64,000 nt of DNA from Aeromicrobium chenweiae (lineage in GTDB: Bacteria; Actinomycetota; Actinomycetes; Propionibacteriales; Nocardioidaceae). Location: positions 1,674,001 to 1,738,000 of the forward strand of contig NZ_CP026952.1 of assembly GCF_003065605.1 (NCBI RefSeq). The letters run 5' to 3'. The position numbers and the translations under genes are program-made. Every line of letters begins with the position of its first letter. Within the stretch, counting starts at the first letter, position 1. This document shows, piece by piece, positions 19,346 to 29,528 of the stretch. The notes beneath the pieces were generated by a model. That model ran no database searches. It worked only from the letters and a program-made list of their open reading frames with translations, and was not told the DNA's origin.

Positions 19346-20695
19346 TCAGGCGCCGATCAGGGCCTGGCCGCAGACCCGGACGACGTTGCCCGAGATCGCG
19401 GACGAGCCCGGGTTGGCGTACCAGGCGATGGCCTCGGCGACGTCGATCGGCTGACCACCCTGGGACAGCGAGCTCAGCCGGCGTCCGGCCTCGCGGATGC
19501 CGATCGGCATGGTCTTGACCATGTCGGTCTCGATGAAGCCCGGGGCGATCGCGTTGACCGTGATGCCGTCCTTGGCCACGCGCTTGGACAGGTCCTGGAC
19601 GAAGCCGATGACGCCCGCCTTGGCGGTGCCGTAGCTGGTCTGGCCGTTGTTGCCCGCGATGCCGGCGATCGAGGAGATGCCGATGACGCGTCCGCCGCGG
19701 CGGATGAGCCCTTGGTCGAGCAGCTCGGCGGTGATGCGCTGGGGGGCGCCCACGCTGATGTCGATGACCAGGTTCCAGTTCTCGGTCTTCATGTTCTTCA
19801 GACGCTTGTCGCGGGTGATGCCGGCGTTGTGGACCACGATGTCGACACCGCCGTGGGCGTCCTTGAGGGCCTGGGCGATGACCTTCGGGGCGTCCTCGGC
19901 CGTGATGTCCTCGGCGATCGAGGTGCCGTCCAGCTCGGTCATGAGCGCGTCCAGGTCGTCCTTCAGCGCGGGGACGTCGAGGCCGACGATCGCGGCGCCG
20001 TCACGGTGCAGCGTGCGGGCCATGGCGGCGCCCAGGCCGCGGGAGGCGCCGGTGATGAGTGCGACCTTGCCGGCCAGCGGCTTCGCCGGGTCGGCGACCG
20101 CGTCGGCGTCCACGAGGTCGGTGAGCCCCAGGCGGATGACTTGGCCGGACACGAACGCGGACTTGGGGGAGAGCAGGAACTCCAGCGTCGAGCCGAGCGC
20201 TCCCTCGGAGCCCTCGCCGACGTACACCAGGTTGGCGGTGCTGCCGTTGCCGCCGATCTCCTTGCCGGCGGAGCGGACGAAGCCCTCGAGCGAGCGCTGC
20301 GCGATGGCGGCGGTCTCGGAGTCGGTCTGCTCGGGGAGCCGGCCGATGACGATGAAGCGGCCGGAGCGGGCGAGGCTGCGCATCGCGGGGGTGAAGAACT
20401 GCTGCATGACGGCGAGGCCGGCGGTGTCGGTGATGCCGGTGGCGTCGAAAACGAGGCCCTTGTACTTCTTGGCGTCCGCGCGGACGCCAACGACGTCGAT
20501 GCCGCTGGCCTTCAGCGTCGCGTTGAGCGAGGTGCCGAGCGTGCCCTTGGGGGCGGCGCCGATGAGGACCGTGCCCTTGACCAGCGGGTCACCCTCGGTC
20601 CAGCGCTCCAGGACCGGGGGGTTGGGCAGACCCAGGTTCTTGACGACGAACTGTCCGATCGGGTTGTGCGCCAGCGACTGGTAGTGGTCGGTCAT
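19346..20695 (-). CDS. fabG4: High-molecular-weight 3-oxoacyl-(acyl carrier protein/CoA) reductase FabG4
   Basis: 449 residues, about 200 longer than ordinary FabG. The N-terminal ~200 residues form a Rossmann-like extension (VLIGAAPKGTLG, FIVIGRLPEQ), and the C-terminal ketoreductase domain has TGASRGLG (215-222), HNAGITRDK, Ser in ISSIAG (about 341-342) and YGTAK (Y355, K359). This split architecture defines the HMwFabG group that reduces 3-oxoacyl-CoA with NADH. It forms an operon with htdX and shares a divergent intergenic region with fadA2. Confidence 0.93.
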   Translation of the reverse strand: MTDHYQSLAHNPIGQFVVKNLGLPNPPVLERWTEGDPLVKGTVLIGAAPKGTLGTSLNATLKASGIDVVGVRADAKKYKGLVFDATGITDTAGLAVMQQFFTPAMRSLARSGRFIVIGRLPEQTDSETAAIAQRSLEGFVRSAGKEIGGNGSTANLVYVGEGSEGALGSTLEFLLSPKSAFVSGQVIRLGLTDLVDADAVADPAKPLAGKVALITGASRGLGAAMARTLHRDGAAIVGLDVPALKDDLDALMTELDGTSIAEDITAEDAPKVIAQALKDAHGGVDIVVHNAGITRDKRLKNMKTENWNLVIDISVGAPQRITAELLDQGLIRRGGRVIGISSIAGIAGNNGQTSYGTAKAGVIGFVQDLSKRVAKDGITVNAIAPGFIETDMVKTMPIGIREAGRRLSSLSQGGQPIDVAEAIAWYANPGSSAISGNVVRVCGQALIGA

Positions 20696-20719
20696 GAGCT
20701 GGGTGTGTCCTATCTCTCG

Positions 20720-20734
20720 GATACCATTGGTATC
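20720..20734. promoter_or_regulatory. Palindromic operator between fabG4 and fadA2
   Basis: GATACCATTGGTATC: 7-bp arms GATACCA/TGGTATC around one central base, in the 147-nt divergent region. The size and symmetry suit a dimeric repressor such as a TetR protein; the TetR gene at 22289-22942 is the obvious candidate. Confidence 0.6.
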
Positions 20735-20842
20735 TGGAATGCTGCTGAAACTGTAACCTCAGAATTCAGCGCCAGTCCACCACGTGGCATGCGGCGCTCG
20801 TCACGTTCAGCATCATCGTTCACGAAGATCGAGGAGACCGCC

Positions 20843-22207
20843 ATGGCGGACACGACACCAGCCAAGAAGGCGCCGAGCAAGAAGGCTTCCGGCGCCGCGA
20901 AGAACGCGACCGCGACGCCCCAGCAGGTGCGCCGGGTGGCCGTCATCGGCGGCAACCGCATCCCGTTCGCCCGCTCCAACACGGTCTACACGGACGCCTC
21001 GAACCAGGAGATGCTGACCGCGGCCCTCGACGGGCTCGTGGACCGCTTCAACCTGCAGGGCGAGCGGGTCGGCGAGTTCGCCGCCGGTGCCGTCCTCAAG
21101 CACAGCCGTGACTTCAACCTCGCCCGTGAGACCGTCCTCGGGTCGAGGCTCTCGCCCGACACCCCGGCGTACGACGTCCAGCAGGCGTGCGACACCGGCA
21201 TCCAGGCCGCCGTCCTGGTCGCCAACAAGATCGCCCTCGGCAAGATCGAGGTCGGCATCGCCGGCGGCTCGGACACCACATCCGACGCCCCGCTGGCCAT
21301 CGGCGACAAGCTGCGCAAGATCCTGCTCGAGGCCAACCGGGCCAAGGACGCCAAGGGACGCCTCGCGGCGTTCGCCAAGATCCGTCCGGCGTACCTCGCA
21401 CCCGACCAGCCGCGCAACGCCGAGCCCCGCACCGGCCTGTCGATGGGTGACAGCCAGGCCATCACGACCAAGGAGTGGGGCATCACCCGCGAGGCGCAGG
21501 ACGAGCTCGCGGTCACCTCGCACCGGAACCTCGCGAAGTCGTACGACGAGGGGTGGCAGGACGACCTGGTCACGCCGTTCCGCGGCGTCACGAAGGACAA
21601 CAACCTGCGTCCCGACTCCAGCCTGGAGAAGCTCGCGAAGCTGAAGCCGGTCTTCGGCAAGTCGTTCGGCGACGAGGCCACGATGACCGCCGCCAACTCC
21701 ACGCCGCTGTCCGACGGCGCGTCGGTCATGCTGCTGTCGTCCGAGGACGAGGCGGCGAAGAACGGCTGGACGCCCGAGGCGTTCTTCGTCGACTACGAGA
21801 CCGCCGCGGTCGACTACGTGTCGGGCGCCGAGGGCCTGCTGATGGCTCCGGTCTACGCCGTGCCGCGCATGCTGGAGCGCCAGGGCCTCACGCTGCAGGA
21901 CTTCGACTACTACGAGATCCACGAGGCGTTCGCCGGCCAGGTGCTGACGACCCTCGCGGCGTGGGAGGACCCGCAGTTCTGCAAGGAGAAGCTCGGCCTG
22001 GACGAGCCGCTCGGCTCGATCGACCGCAGCAAGCTCAACGTCAAGGGCTCGTCCCTCGCCGCGGCGCACCCGTTCGCCGCGACCGGTGGACGCATCGTCG
22101 CCAACCTGGCCAAGCTCCTGCACGAGAAGGGCGAGGGCAGCCGCGGCCTGATCTCGATCTGCGCCGCCGGCGGTCAGGGCGTCGTCGCGATCCTCGAAGG
22201 AGCCTGA
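20843..22207 (+). CDS. fadA2: Acetyl-CoA C-acyltransferase (thiolase)
   Basis: 454 residues. Thiolase active-site residues are visible: Cys at about 116 in DVQQACDTG, His in YEIHEAFAGQ, and the second Cys in ISICAAGGQG. A Lys/Ala-rich leader of about 28 residues (PAKKAPSKKASGAAK) precedes the thiolase fold and is unusual. GAGGAG lies 8 nt before the ATG. It probably acts in beta-oxidation together with the divergent htdX-fabG4 genes. Long frames entering from upstream are noise. Confidence 0.93.
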   Translation: MADTTPAKKAPSKKASGAAKNATATPQQVRRVAVIGGNRIPFARSNTVYTDASNQEMLTAALDGLVDRFNLQGERVGEFAAGAVLKHSRDFNLARETVLGSRLSPDTPAYDVQQACDTGIQAAVLVANKIALGKIEVGIAGGSDTTSDAPLAIGDKLRKILLEANRAKDAKGRLAAFAKIRPAYLAPDQPRNAEPRTGLSMGDSQAITTKEWGITREAQDELAVTSHRNLAKSYDEGWQDDLVTPFRGVTKDNNLRPDSSLEKLAKLKPVFGKSFGDEATMTAANSTPLSDGASVMLLSSEDEAAKNGWTPEAFFVDYETAAVDYVSGAEGLLMAPVYAVPRMLERQGLTLQDFDYYEIHEAFAGQVLTTLAAWEDPQFCKEKLGLDEPLGSIDRSKLNVKGSSLAAAHPFAATGGRIVANLAKLLHEKGEGSRGLISICAAGGQGVVAILEGA

Positions 22208-22220
22208 CCCGCTCCCGATT

Positions 22221-22270
22221 TGCGGGGTTCTGCACCGGATCGCGGACGCGAAACCGTGCAGAACCCCGCA
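22221..22270. repeat. 50-bp inverted repeat, copy 1 (also a probable terminator)
   Basis: Perfect 15-bp arms TGCGGGGTTCTGCAC (22221-22235) and their reverse complement (22256-22270), with a 20-nt loop. It sits between convergent fadA2 and tetR, so it could end both transcripts. A related element of the same length is at 32605-32654. Confidence 0.85.
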
Positions 22271-22288
22271 GATCTGGGCTGGGGTGCG

Positions 22289-22942
22289 TCAGGAGCGGCC
22301 GCGGGCCATCGCGACGGCGGCGACGCTCATGAGCGACTTGACCTCGTCGAACGGGACCGAGTCCGTGACGGGCAGCCCGGCGTTGTGCTTGCGGACGGTG
22401 AGCTGCAGGTTCACCAGGTTCAGGACGCCGAGGGCCTGGGTGTAGAAGATGTTCGCCAGCAGGTCGGGGTCGCGGACCACGAACTCACCGGCCTCGACAC
22501 CGTCCTGGAGGATGCGCACGACATGGGACAGGCACGCGGTCATCGCGGTGCCCAGCGAGATCATGACGGCCTCGCTGACCTCCTCGAGCAGCTCGTCACC
22601 GCGGCGGCGCAGCAGCGCCTGGGCGCAGTCGACGAACGCGGGCAGGCGTGCGCCGAAGTCGAAGAACTCCGTCGTGAGGTACCCGAGGCGGGCGTCCGGC
22701 GCGGCGTCGGTGTCATCGGCCTGGGCCAGCAGGCCCTCGAGCTCCTCGAGGTAGCTGACCAGTGTCTCGGCGAACAGCTCCTCCTTGCCGGAGAAGTGCC
22801 GGTAGATGATCGCGCGGTTGATGCCCACGGCCTGAGCGATGTCCTCGATCTGCGCGTCGCGCACACCGCGTTCATCGAACAGGGCGCGGGTGGCTTCGAG
22901 GATCTCCCTCTTGCGCTCTGCGCGGCGTTCCGAGACTGCCAT
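22289..22942 (-). CDS. TetR family transcriptional regulator
   Basis: 217 residues. The N-terminal HTH is clear: REILEATRALFDERGV, then IEDIAQAVGINRAIIYRHF. The C-terminal part is a typical all-helical ligand-binding domain. It lies next to the fadA2 module and may bind the palindrome at 20720-20734; acyl-CoA would be a plausible effector, by inference. A TAAACT box lies 7 nt before the ATG. Confidence 0.9.
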   Translation of the reverse strand: MAVSERRAERKREILEATRALFDERGVRDAQIEDIAQAVGINRAIIYRHFSGKEELFAETLVSYLEELEGLLAQADDTDAAPDARLGYLTTEFFDFGARLPAFVDCAQALLRRRGDELLEEVSEAVMISLGTAMTACLSHVVRILQDGVEAGEFVVRDPDLLANIFYTQALGVLNLVNLQLTVRKHNAGLPVTDSVPFDEVKSLMSVAAVAMARGRS

Positions 22943-22949
22943 GGAGAAC

Positions 22950-22955
22950 AGTTTA
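22950..22955 (-). promoter_or_regulatory. -10 box of tetR gene
   Basis: TAAACT on the minus strand, 7 nt before the ATG at 22942. The uvrB -10 box lies about 25 nt away in the opposite direction. Confidence 0.5.
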
Positions 22956-22979
22956 GAGCGCTTTGTCGTGGGTGGGTCG

Positions 22980-22985
22980 TAGGCT
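22980..22985 (+). promoter_or_regulatory. -10 box of uvrB
   Basis: TAGGCT, 7 nt before the ATG at 22993. This decides the start over the in-frame ATG at 22963, which would lie upstream of transcription. Confidence 0.55.
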
Positions 22986-22992
22986 CGTAGCC

Positions 22993-25077
<2,085 letters not shown>

Positions 25078-25098
25078 CCCATCGGGCAGGATGTCCGT

Positions 25099-25881
25099 GT
25101 GACTGACGTCCTGGAGAACGACCGCGTACGTGCCACGATCGACCCGACCCGGGGTGCGAGGCTCACCAGCCTGGTGATCGACGGGCTGGAGCTGCTCGCC
25201 CGTGCCGAGGACCAGAGCGTCGACCCGGCGATCGCCGATGGCTGCTTCCCGATGGTGCCGTGGGCGGGACGGATCCGCGACGGCCGGCTGACCACGCCCG
25301 ACGGCGTGCAGCAGCTGCCGGTGTCCGACGACGGCAACGCCCTGCACGGGCTCGGGCACGTCGAGGCCTGGGACGTCGTGGGGCAGGGCGAGTACCGCCT
25401 GGCGCTGGGCAGCCCGTGGCCGACCTCCGGCACCGCCTCCCTGACCTACCGGCTGCTCGACGACGGCCTGCGCATCGAGCTGTCCTGGGACGACGGCACC
25501 GACTCGCCGTGCTCGATCGGGCTGCACCCGTGGTTCGCGCGCACCCTGGCGACCGGTGAGCAGGTCGTCCTGTCGTTCGATCCCGAGGCCATGGTCGAGC
25601 GCGGGGACGACGGCCTGCCCACGGGACGACTGGTCGACCCGTCGCCAGGTCCGTGGGACGACTGCTTCCGCGTCGCCGGGTCGCCGGTGCTGACCTGGCC
25701 GGGTGCCGTCCAGCTGCGACTGAGCTCCGGCTCGCCGTGGTGGGTCGTCTACTCGCAGCCGCAGTCCACGATCTGTGTCGAGCCGCAGACGGCGCCGCCC
25801 GACGCCTTCGACCACCCGTCCCTGCAGCCGGCGGACGGCTGGCCGCACGCCGTCTGGTTCGAGCTGCAGGCCGGCCGCTGA
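25099..25881 (+). CDS. Aldose 1-epimerase family protein, paralogue 1
   Basis: 260 residues of the galactose-mutarotase fold: GARLTSLVIDGLELL, the substrate-binding GCFPMVPWAGRIRDGRL motif, NALHGLGH with the conserved His, SIGLHPWFART with a second His, and VEPQTAPPDAF with the catalytic Glu. It probably equilibrates alpha and beta anomers of an aldose. A CAGGAT box lies 6 nt before the GTG start. The next gene is a close paralogue. Confidence 0.87.
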   Translation: MTDVLENDRVRATIDPTRGARLTSLVIDGLELLARAEDQSVDPAIADGCFPMVPWAGRIRDGRLTTPDGVQQLPVSDDGNALHGLGHVEAWDVVGQGEYRLALGSPWPTSGTASLTYRLLDDGLRIELSWDDGTDSPCSIGLHPWFARTLATGEQVVLSFDPEAMVERGDDGLPTGRLVDPSPGPWDDCFRVAGSPVLTWPGAVQLRLSSGSPWWVVYSQPQSTICVEPQTAPPDAFDHPSLQPADGWPHAVWFELQAGR

Positions 25882-25918
25882 TCGTCGCGACGCGCCGATG
25901 TGGGCCAGACTGGACGTC

Positions 25919-26689
25919 GTGAACCACGTCATCGAGAACGCGCGCATCCGTGCCGAGATCGACCCGTCCCTCGGCGCCCGGCTCCACCAGCTGACGATCG
26001 ACGGCCTCGAGCTGCTCGGTCCCGACGGCTGCTTCCCGATGGTGCCGTGGGCCGGCCGCATCCGGGACGGCCTGCTGCACGTGAACGGCGAGACCCACGA
26101 GCTGCCCAGGGCGGCCGACGGCAACGCGATCCACGGCCTCGGTCGCAAGGTGGAGTGGGAGCACGTGGGCGACTCGGTCTTCCGCCGGCACATCGGCGCC
26201 CCGTGGCCCACCGAGGGCACGGCCGAGCTGCGCTACACGCTGCTGGACGACGGGCTGCGCGTGGAGCTGGGCTGGGACGACGGCAGCGACCTGCCCTGCT
26301 CGATCGGCCTGCACCCGTGGTTCAAGCGGCGGCTGGCCACCGGTGAGGACGTCGACATCTCCCTGGACATCGACGAGATGGTCGAGCGTGGCGCCGACGG
26401 CCTGCCCACCGGCCACCTCGTCGCCCCCAAGGAGCAGCCGTGGGACGACTGCTTCCGGCTCGGCTCGTCGCCCGTCGTGACCTGGCCCGGCGCGCTGCAG
26501 CTGACCCTGTCCGCGTCCACCCCGTGGTGGGTCGTGTTCACCGAGCGCGAGCACCTGGTCTGCGCCGAGCCCCAGACGGCGCCGCCGGACGCCTTCGACC
26601 ACCCGTCGCTGCAACCGGGCGGCGCATGGCCGCGCCACCTCTGGTTCGAGATGCGGGCCGCCGTGGCGACGGATCGGCGCGCTTCCTGA
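25919..26689 (+). CDS. Aldose 1-epimerase family protein, paralogue 2
   Basis: 256 residues, colinear with the preceding gene across its whole length. It shares GCFPMVPWAGRIRDGLL, NAIHGLGR, SIGLHPWFKRRLATGE, PWDDCFRL and EPQTAPPDAFDHPSLQP. All catalytic His and Glu positions are kept, so both copies look active. The GTG start at 25919 is 7 nt after a CAGACT box, so it may have its own transcript. The copies probably arose by tandem duplication and have diverged in the middle. Confidence 0.87.
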   Translation: MNHVIENARIRAEIDPSLGARLHQLTIDGLELLGPDGCFPMVPWAGRIRDGLLHVNGETHELPRAADGNAIHGLGRKVEWEHVGDSVFRRHIGAPWPTEGTAELRYTLLDDGLRVELGWDDGSDLPCSIGLHPWFKRRLATGEDVDISLDIDEMVERGADGLPTGHLVAPKEQPWDDCFRLGSSPVVTWPGALQLTLSASTPWWVVFTEREHLVCAEPQTAPPDAFDHPSLQPGGAWPRHLWFEMRAAVATDRRAS

Positions 26690-26701
26690 CACAATGGGTC
26701 G

Positions 26702-26819
26702 CGGAGGGGAGTATTCCCTGATCGCAGTGCCGTCATCACGGTGACTCCCAGCAGTCACCCGGTTCTGCGGGCCGCATCCCCGGCGGAAGAGACCTCCGGC
26801 GCAGCGACGACCGGAGGTC
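26702..26819 (+). promoter_or_regulatory. yybP-ykoY (manganese) riboswitch upstream of terC
   Basis: The conserved GGGGAGTA (26706-26713), a GTCATCAC segment, CCCGG elements and a 3' GACCTCCGG match the yybP-ykoY class, which senses Mn2+ and commonly precedes TerC or MntP genes. P1 can form between CGGAGG (26702-26707) and CCTCCG (26793-26798). The same 3' strand GACCTCCGG (26791-26799) is a perfect complement of CCGGAGGTC (26811-26819), which contains the Shine-Dalgarno. The two pairings exclude each other, so ligand binding should free the ribosome binding site and turn translation on. Confidence 0.8.
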
Positions 26820-26825
26820 CAACCC

Positions 26826-27923
26826 GTGTTTCTTCCCCTCGCCGAGCAGGCGGCCCGAGACGAGACGATCGGCATGTCCGTCTCGCAGACCGAGTGGATC
26901 GTGACGATCAGCGTCACGATCGCGGTGCTGCTGTTCGACATCATCATCGTGTCCCGCCGACCGCACGAGCCCACGCTCAAGGAATGCGCGGTCTACCTCG
27001 CGGGCTACGTGGGCCTCGCCATCGCGTTCGGCATCTGGGTCATGGTGCACCACGACGTGAAGCCCGGCCCGGGCGAGAAGGGTGGCGACTTCGGGCTGCA
27101 GTTCTTCGCCGGCTGGCTCACCGAGTACAGCCTGTCGATCGACAACCTGTTCATCTTCTTGATCATCATGGCCAGCTTCAAGGTGCCGCGGAAGCTGCAG
27201 CAGGAGGCCCTGCTGGTCGGCATCGTCATCGCCCTGATCTTCCGCGGCATCTTCATCGCGATCGGCGCCGTGGCGATCGAGAACTTCTCCTGGATCTTCT
27301 ACCTCTTCGGTGCGTTCCTGCTGTGGACCGCGTACACGCTCGTGAAGGACAAGGACCACGACGACGACGGGGAGAACGCCGTCGTCCGGTTCGCCCGCCG
27401 GTTCTTCAACGTCAAGGAGGAGTGGCACGGCCTCAAGCTGTTCATGAAGGAGAACAAGAAGACCTACATCACCCCGATGTTCCTGGTCATCTTGTCGCTC
27501 GGCACCACCGACCTGCTGTTCGCACTGGACTCGATCCCGGCGATCTACGGCCTGACGCAGGAGCCGTACCTGGTCTTCACGGCGAACGTCTTCGCCCTGA
27601 TGGGACTGCGCCAGCTGTACTTCCTGCTCGGGGACCTGCTGACCCGGCTCATCTACCTGTCGCAGGGCCTCTCGGTGCTGCTGGCGTTCATCGGCGTCAA
27701 GCTCGTGCTGCACGCCCTGCACGAGAACGAGCTGCCGTTCATCAACGGCGGCAACCACGTCGAGGTGCCGGAGATCCCCACCCTCGTCAGCCTGGGCGTG
27801 ATCATCGGCGTCCTGGCGGTCACCGCGATCGTGAGCCTCACGGTGTCCTCGCGTCGCGAGCGTGCCGGGCTGACGGCCGACGGCCAGCCCAAGTCGGGCG
27901 GCTCGGACGACAGCCAGCACTGA
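26826..27923 (+). CDS. TerC family membrane protein, probable manganese exporter
   Basis: 365 residues, with about eight to nine membrane segments. TerC hallmarks are LTEYSLSIDNLFIFL with the conserved acidic residue in the membrane, FRGIFIAIGA, and the second-half repeat TTDLLFALDSIPAIYG. The first start (GTG 26826) has GGAGGT 7 nt upstream, so I prefer it to the ATG at 26874. TerC/Alx proteins under Mn riboswitches export Mn2+ or support metalation of exported proteins; here the riboswitch directly upstream supports that role. A strong terminator follows. Confidence 0.92.
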   Translation: MFLPLAEQAARDETIGMSVSQTEWIVTISVTIAVLLFDIIIVSRRPHEPTLKECAVYLAGYVGLAIAFGIWVMVHHDVKPGPGEKGGDFGLQFFAGWLTEYSLSIDNLFIFLIIMASFKVPRKLQQEALLVGIVIALIFRGIFIAIGAVAIENFSWIFYLFGAFLLWTAYTLVKDKDHDDDGENAVVRFARRFFNVKEEWHGLKLFMKENKKTYITPMFLVILSLGTTDLLFALDSIPAIYGLTQEPYLVFTANVFALMGLRQLYFLLGDLLTRLIYLSQGLSVLLAFIGVKLVLHALHENELPFINGGNHVEVPEIPTLVSLGVIIGVLAVTAIVSLTVSSRRERAGLTADGQPKSGGSDDSQH

Positions 27924-27935
27924 CCGTCAGACGCG

Positions 27936-27973
27936 ACGCGCCCCCGGCCACCACTCGGTGACCGGGGGCGCGT
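27936..27973. terminator. Bidirectional terminator between terC and the APC permease
   Basis: Perfect 12-bp stem ACGCGCCCCCGG / CCGGGGGCGCGT with a 14-nt loop, between convergent genes. Confidence 0.75.
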
Positions 27974-27982
27974 TCGTCCGCG

Positions 27983-29431
27983 TCACTCCCCGAGGGAGTC
28001 GACGTCCTTGAAGCTGCTGTCGCCCTGGCCGGTCATCCGGTTGATGGTGTAGGTGATGGCCCACAGGATGATGCCGATGACCATGAGCCCGGCCGCGATC
28101 TCGTAGACGATGGAGTCCCGCTCCACCCAGGGGCCGGCGAGGAACAGGCACAGGACCGCGCCGAGCACGGGCAGCGGGCCGGGGGAGCGGAAGACCGTCT
28201 CCACGTGGTCGTGCCGCTTGCCGCGCAGCACCATGCACGCGATGTTCACGACCGCGAACACGCACAGCAGGAGCAGGGACGTGACGGTCGCGAGGTTGAC
28301 GACGATGTCGCTGTCCGGGTCCTGGCGGACGTAGAAGATGAGGGCCAGCGCGAGCAGCGTGGTGAACAGGATGCCGGCCCACGGCGTGCGCCGGCCCGGC
28401 AGCACGACACCGAGCTGACGGGGGAGCACGTCCTGGCGCGCCATGCCGTAGATGAGCCGGCTGGCCATCAGCATGTTGATCAGCGCGGTGTTGGCGACCG
28501 CGAACACGGCGAGGAACGGGAACACGCGGTCGACCGGGAAGTCGGGCAAGCCGACGGACACCACGGACAGCAGCGCCCGGTCCCCGTTGTCGTTGATCTC
28601 GCGGATCTGGTTCGAGGTCAGGACGCTGACGACCGAGACGGCCACCAGCATGTAGAGGATGACCGCGATCCCGAGACCGGTCAGCATCGTGCGCGGGAAG
28701 ATCTTCTTCGGGTTCTCGACCTCCTCGACCATGTTGACGGCGTCCTCGAAGCCGACCATCGCGAAGAACGCGATCGAGGTGGCCCCGGTGACGGCGAGGA
28801 AGATGCCCTTGTCGTTGGCGTCCTCGAAGACCGTGATCCGGCTCAGGTCGCCGTCGCCCCTCGCGATGACGTAGAACCCGACGCCGATGACGATGAGCAG
28901 CGCGGTGATCTCGACCAGGGTCAGCACGACGTTGAACTTGACGCTCTCGCCGACCCCCCGCAGGTTGATGAGGGCCAGCAGCACCATGAACAGCATCGCG
29001 ATGGTGGTGATCGTGCCCTCGCCGACACCTCCGTCGATCCAGCCGTTGATCTCCAGCCCGTCGGTCAGGAACCCGGCGAGGGTCGCTGACGCGGTCGAGG
29101 CGCTCGTGATGCCGGAGCAGACCACGGCGAACGCCACGAGGAAGGTGACGAAGTGGATGCCGAACGCCTTGTGCGTGTAGAGCGCCGCACCGGCCGCCTG
29201 CGGGTACTTCGTCACGAGCTCGAGGTAGGACAGTGCCGTGATGGTGGCCACGATGAAGGCGAGCAGGAACGGCAGCCACACGATGCCGCCGACGTTGCCT
29301 GCCATCTCGCCGGTGACGGCGTACACGCCGGCGCCGAGGATGTCGCCGACGATGAACAGCAGCAGCAGCTTGGGCCCCATGACCCTCTTGAGCTCGTTCG
29401 GCTGCCCGGATTCCGTGGTCTCGGTGCTCAT
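27983..29431 (-). CDS. APC family amino acid permease
   Basis: 482 residues with about twelve hydrophobic segments. The first helix carries the APC signature GDILGAGVYAVTG, which binds substrate and lines the first unwound helix. IAFFAMVGFEDAVNMVEEVENPKK in the centre (helix 6 region) is also typical of cationic or broad amino-acid transporters. It is predicted in the cytoplasmic membrane importing an amino acid; the specific substrate cannot be told. The ATG has a GGGGG Shine-Dalgarno-like run about 6 nt upstream. Confidence 0.87.
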   Translation of the reverse strand: MSTETTESGQPNELKRVMGPKLLLLFIVGDILGAGVYAVTGEMAGNVGGIVWLPFLLAFIVATITALSYLELVTKYPQAAGAALYTHKAFGIHFVTFLVAFAVVCSGITSASTASATLAGFLTDGLEINGWIDGGVGEGTITTIAMLFMVLLALINLRGVGESVKFNVVLTLVEITALLIVIGVGFYVIARGDGDLSRITVFEDANDKGIFLAVTGATSIAFFAMVGFEDAVNMVEEVENPKKIFPRTMLTGLGIAVILYMLVAVSVVSVLTSNQIREINDNGDRALLSVVSVGLPDFPVDRVFPFLAVFAVANTALINMLMASRLIYGMARQDVLPRQLGVVLPGRRTPWAGILFTTLLALALIFYVRQDPDSDIVVNLATVTSLLLLCVFAVVNIACMVLRGKRHDHVETVFRSPGPLPVLGAVLCLFLAGPWVERDSIVYEIAAGLMVIGIILWAITYTINRMTGQGDSSFKDVDSLGE

Positions 29432-29515
29432 GAAACCCCCTGATCAACGCGTGCCTGAGGGCGACGCTTTCGTCTCACCCTGTACCGGCTGACCTGCCGG
29501 CGCAAGGCAGCCGTG

Positions 29516-29521
29516 TAGTTT
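29516..29521 (+). promoter_or_regulatory. -10 box of P450 gene
   Basis: TAGTTT, 7 nt before the GTG at 29529. This favours that codon over the GTG two codons earlier. Confidence 0.45.
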
Positions 29522-29528
29522 CGTGTGC

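Noticed and set aside
22963..22992. Upstream in-frame ATG for uvrB
   Set aside because: It lies before the TAGGCT -10 box at 22980-22985, and the encoded residues do not match the family N-terminus, so the start at 22993 is used.
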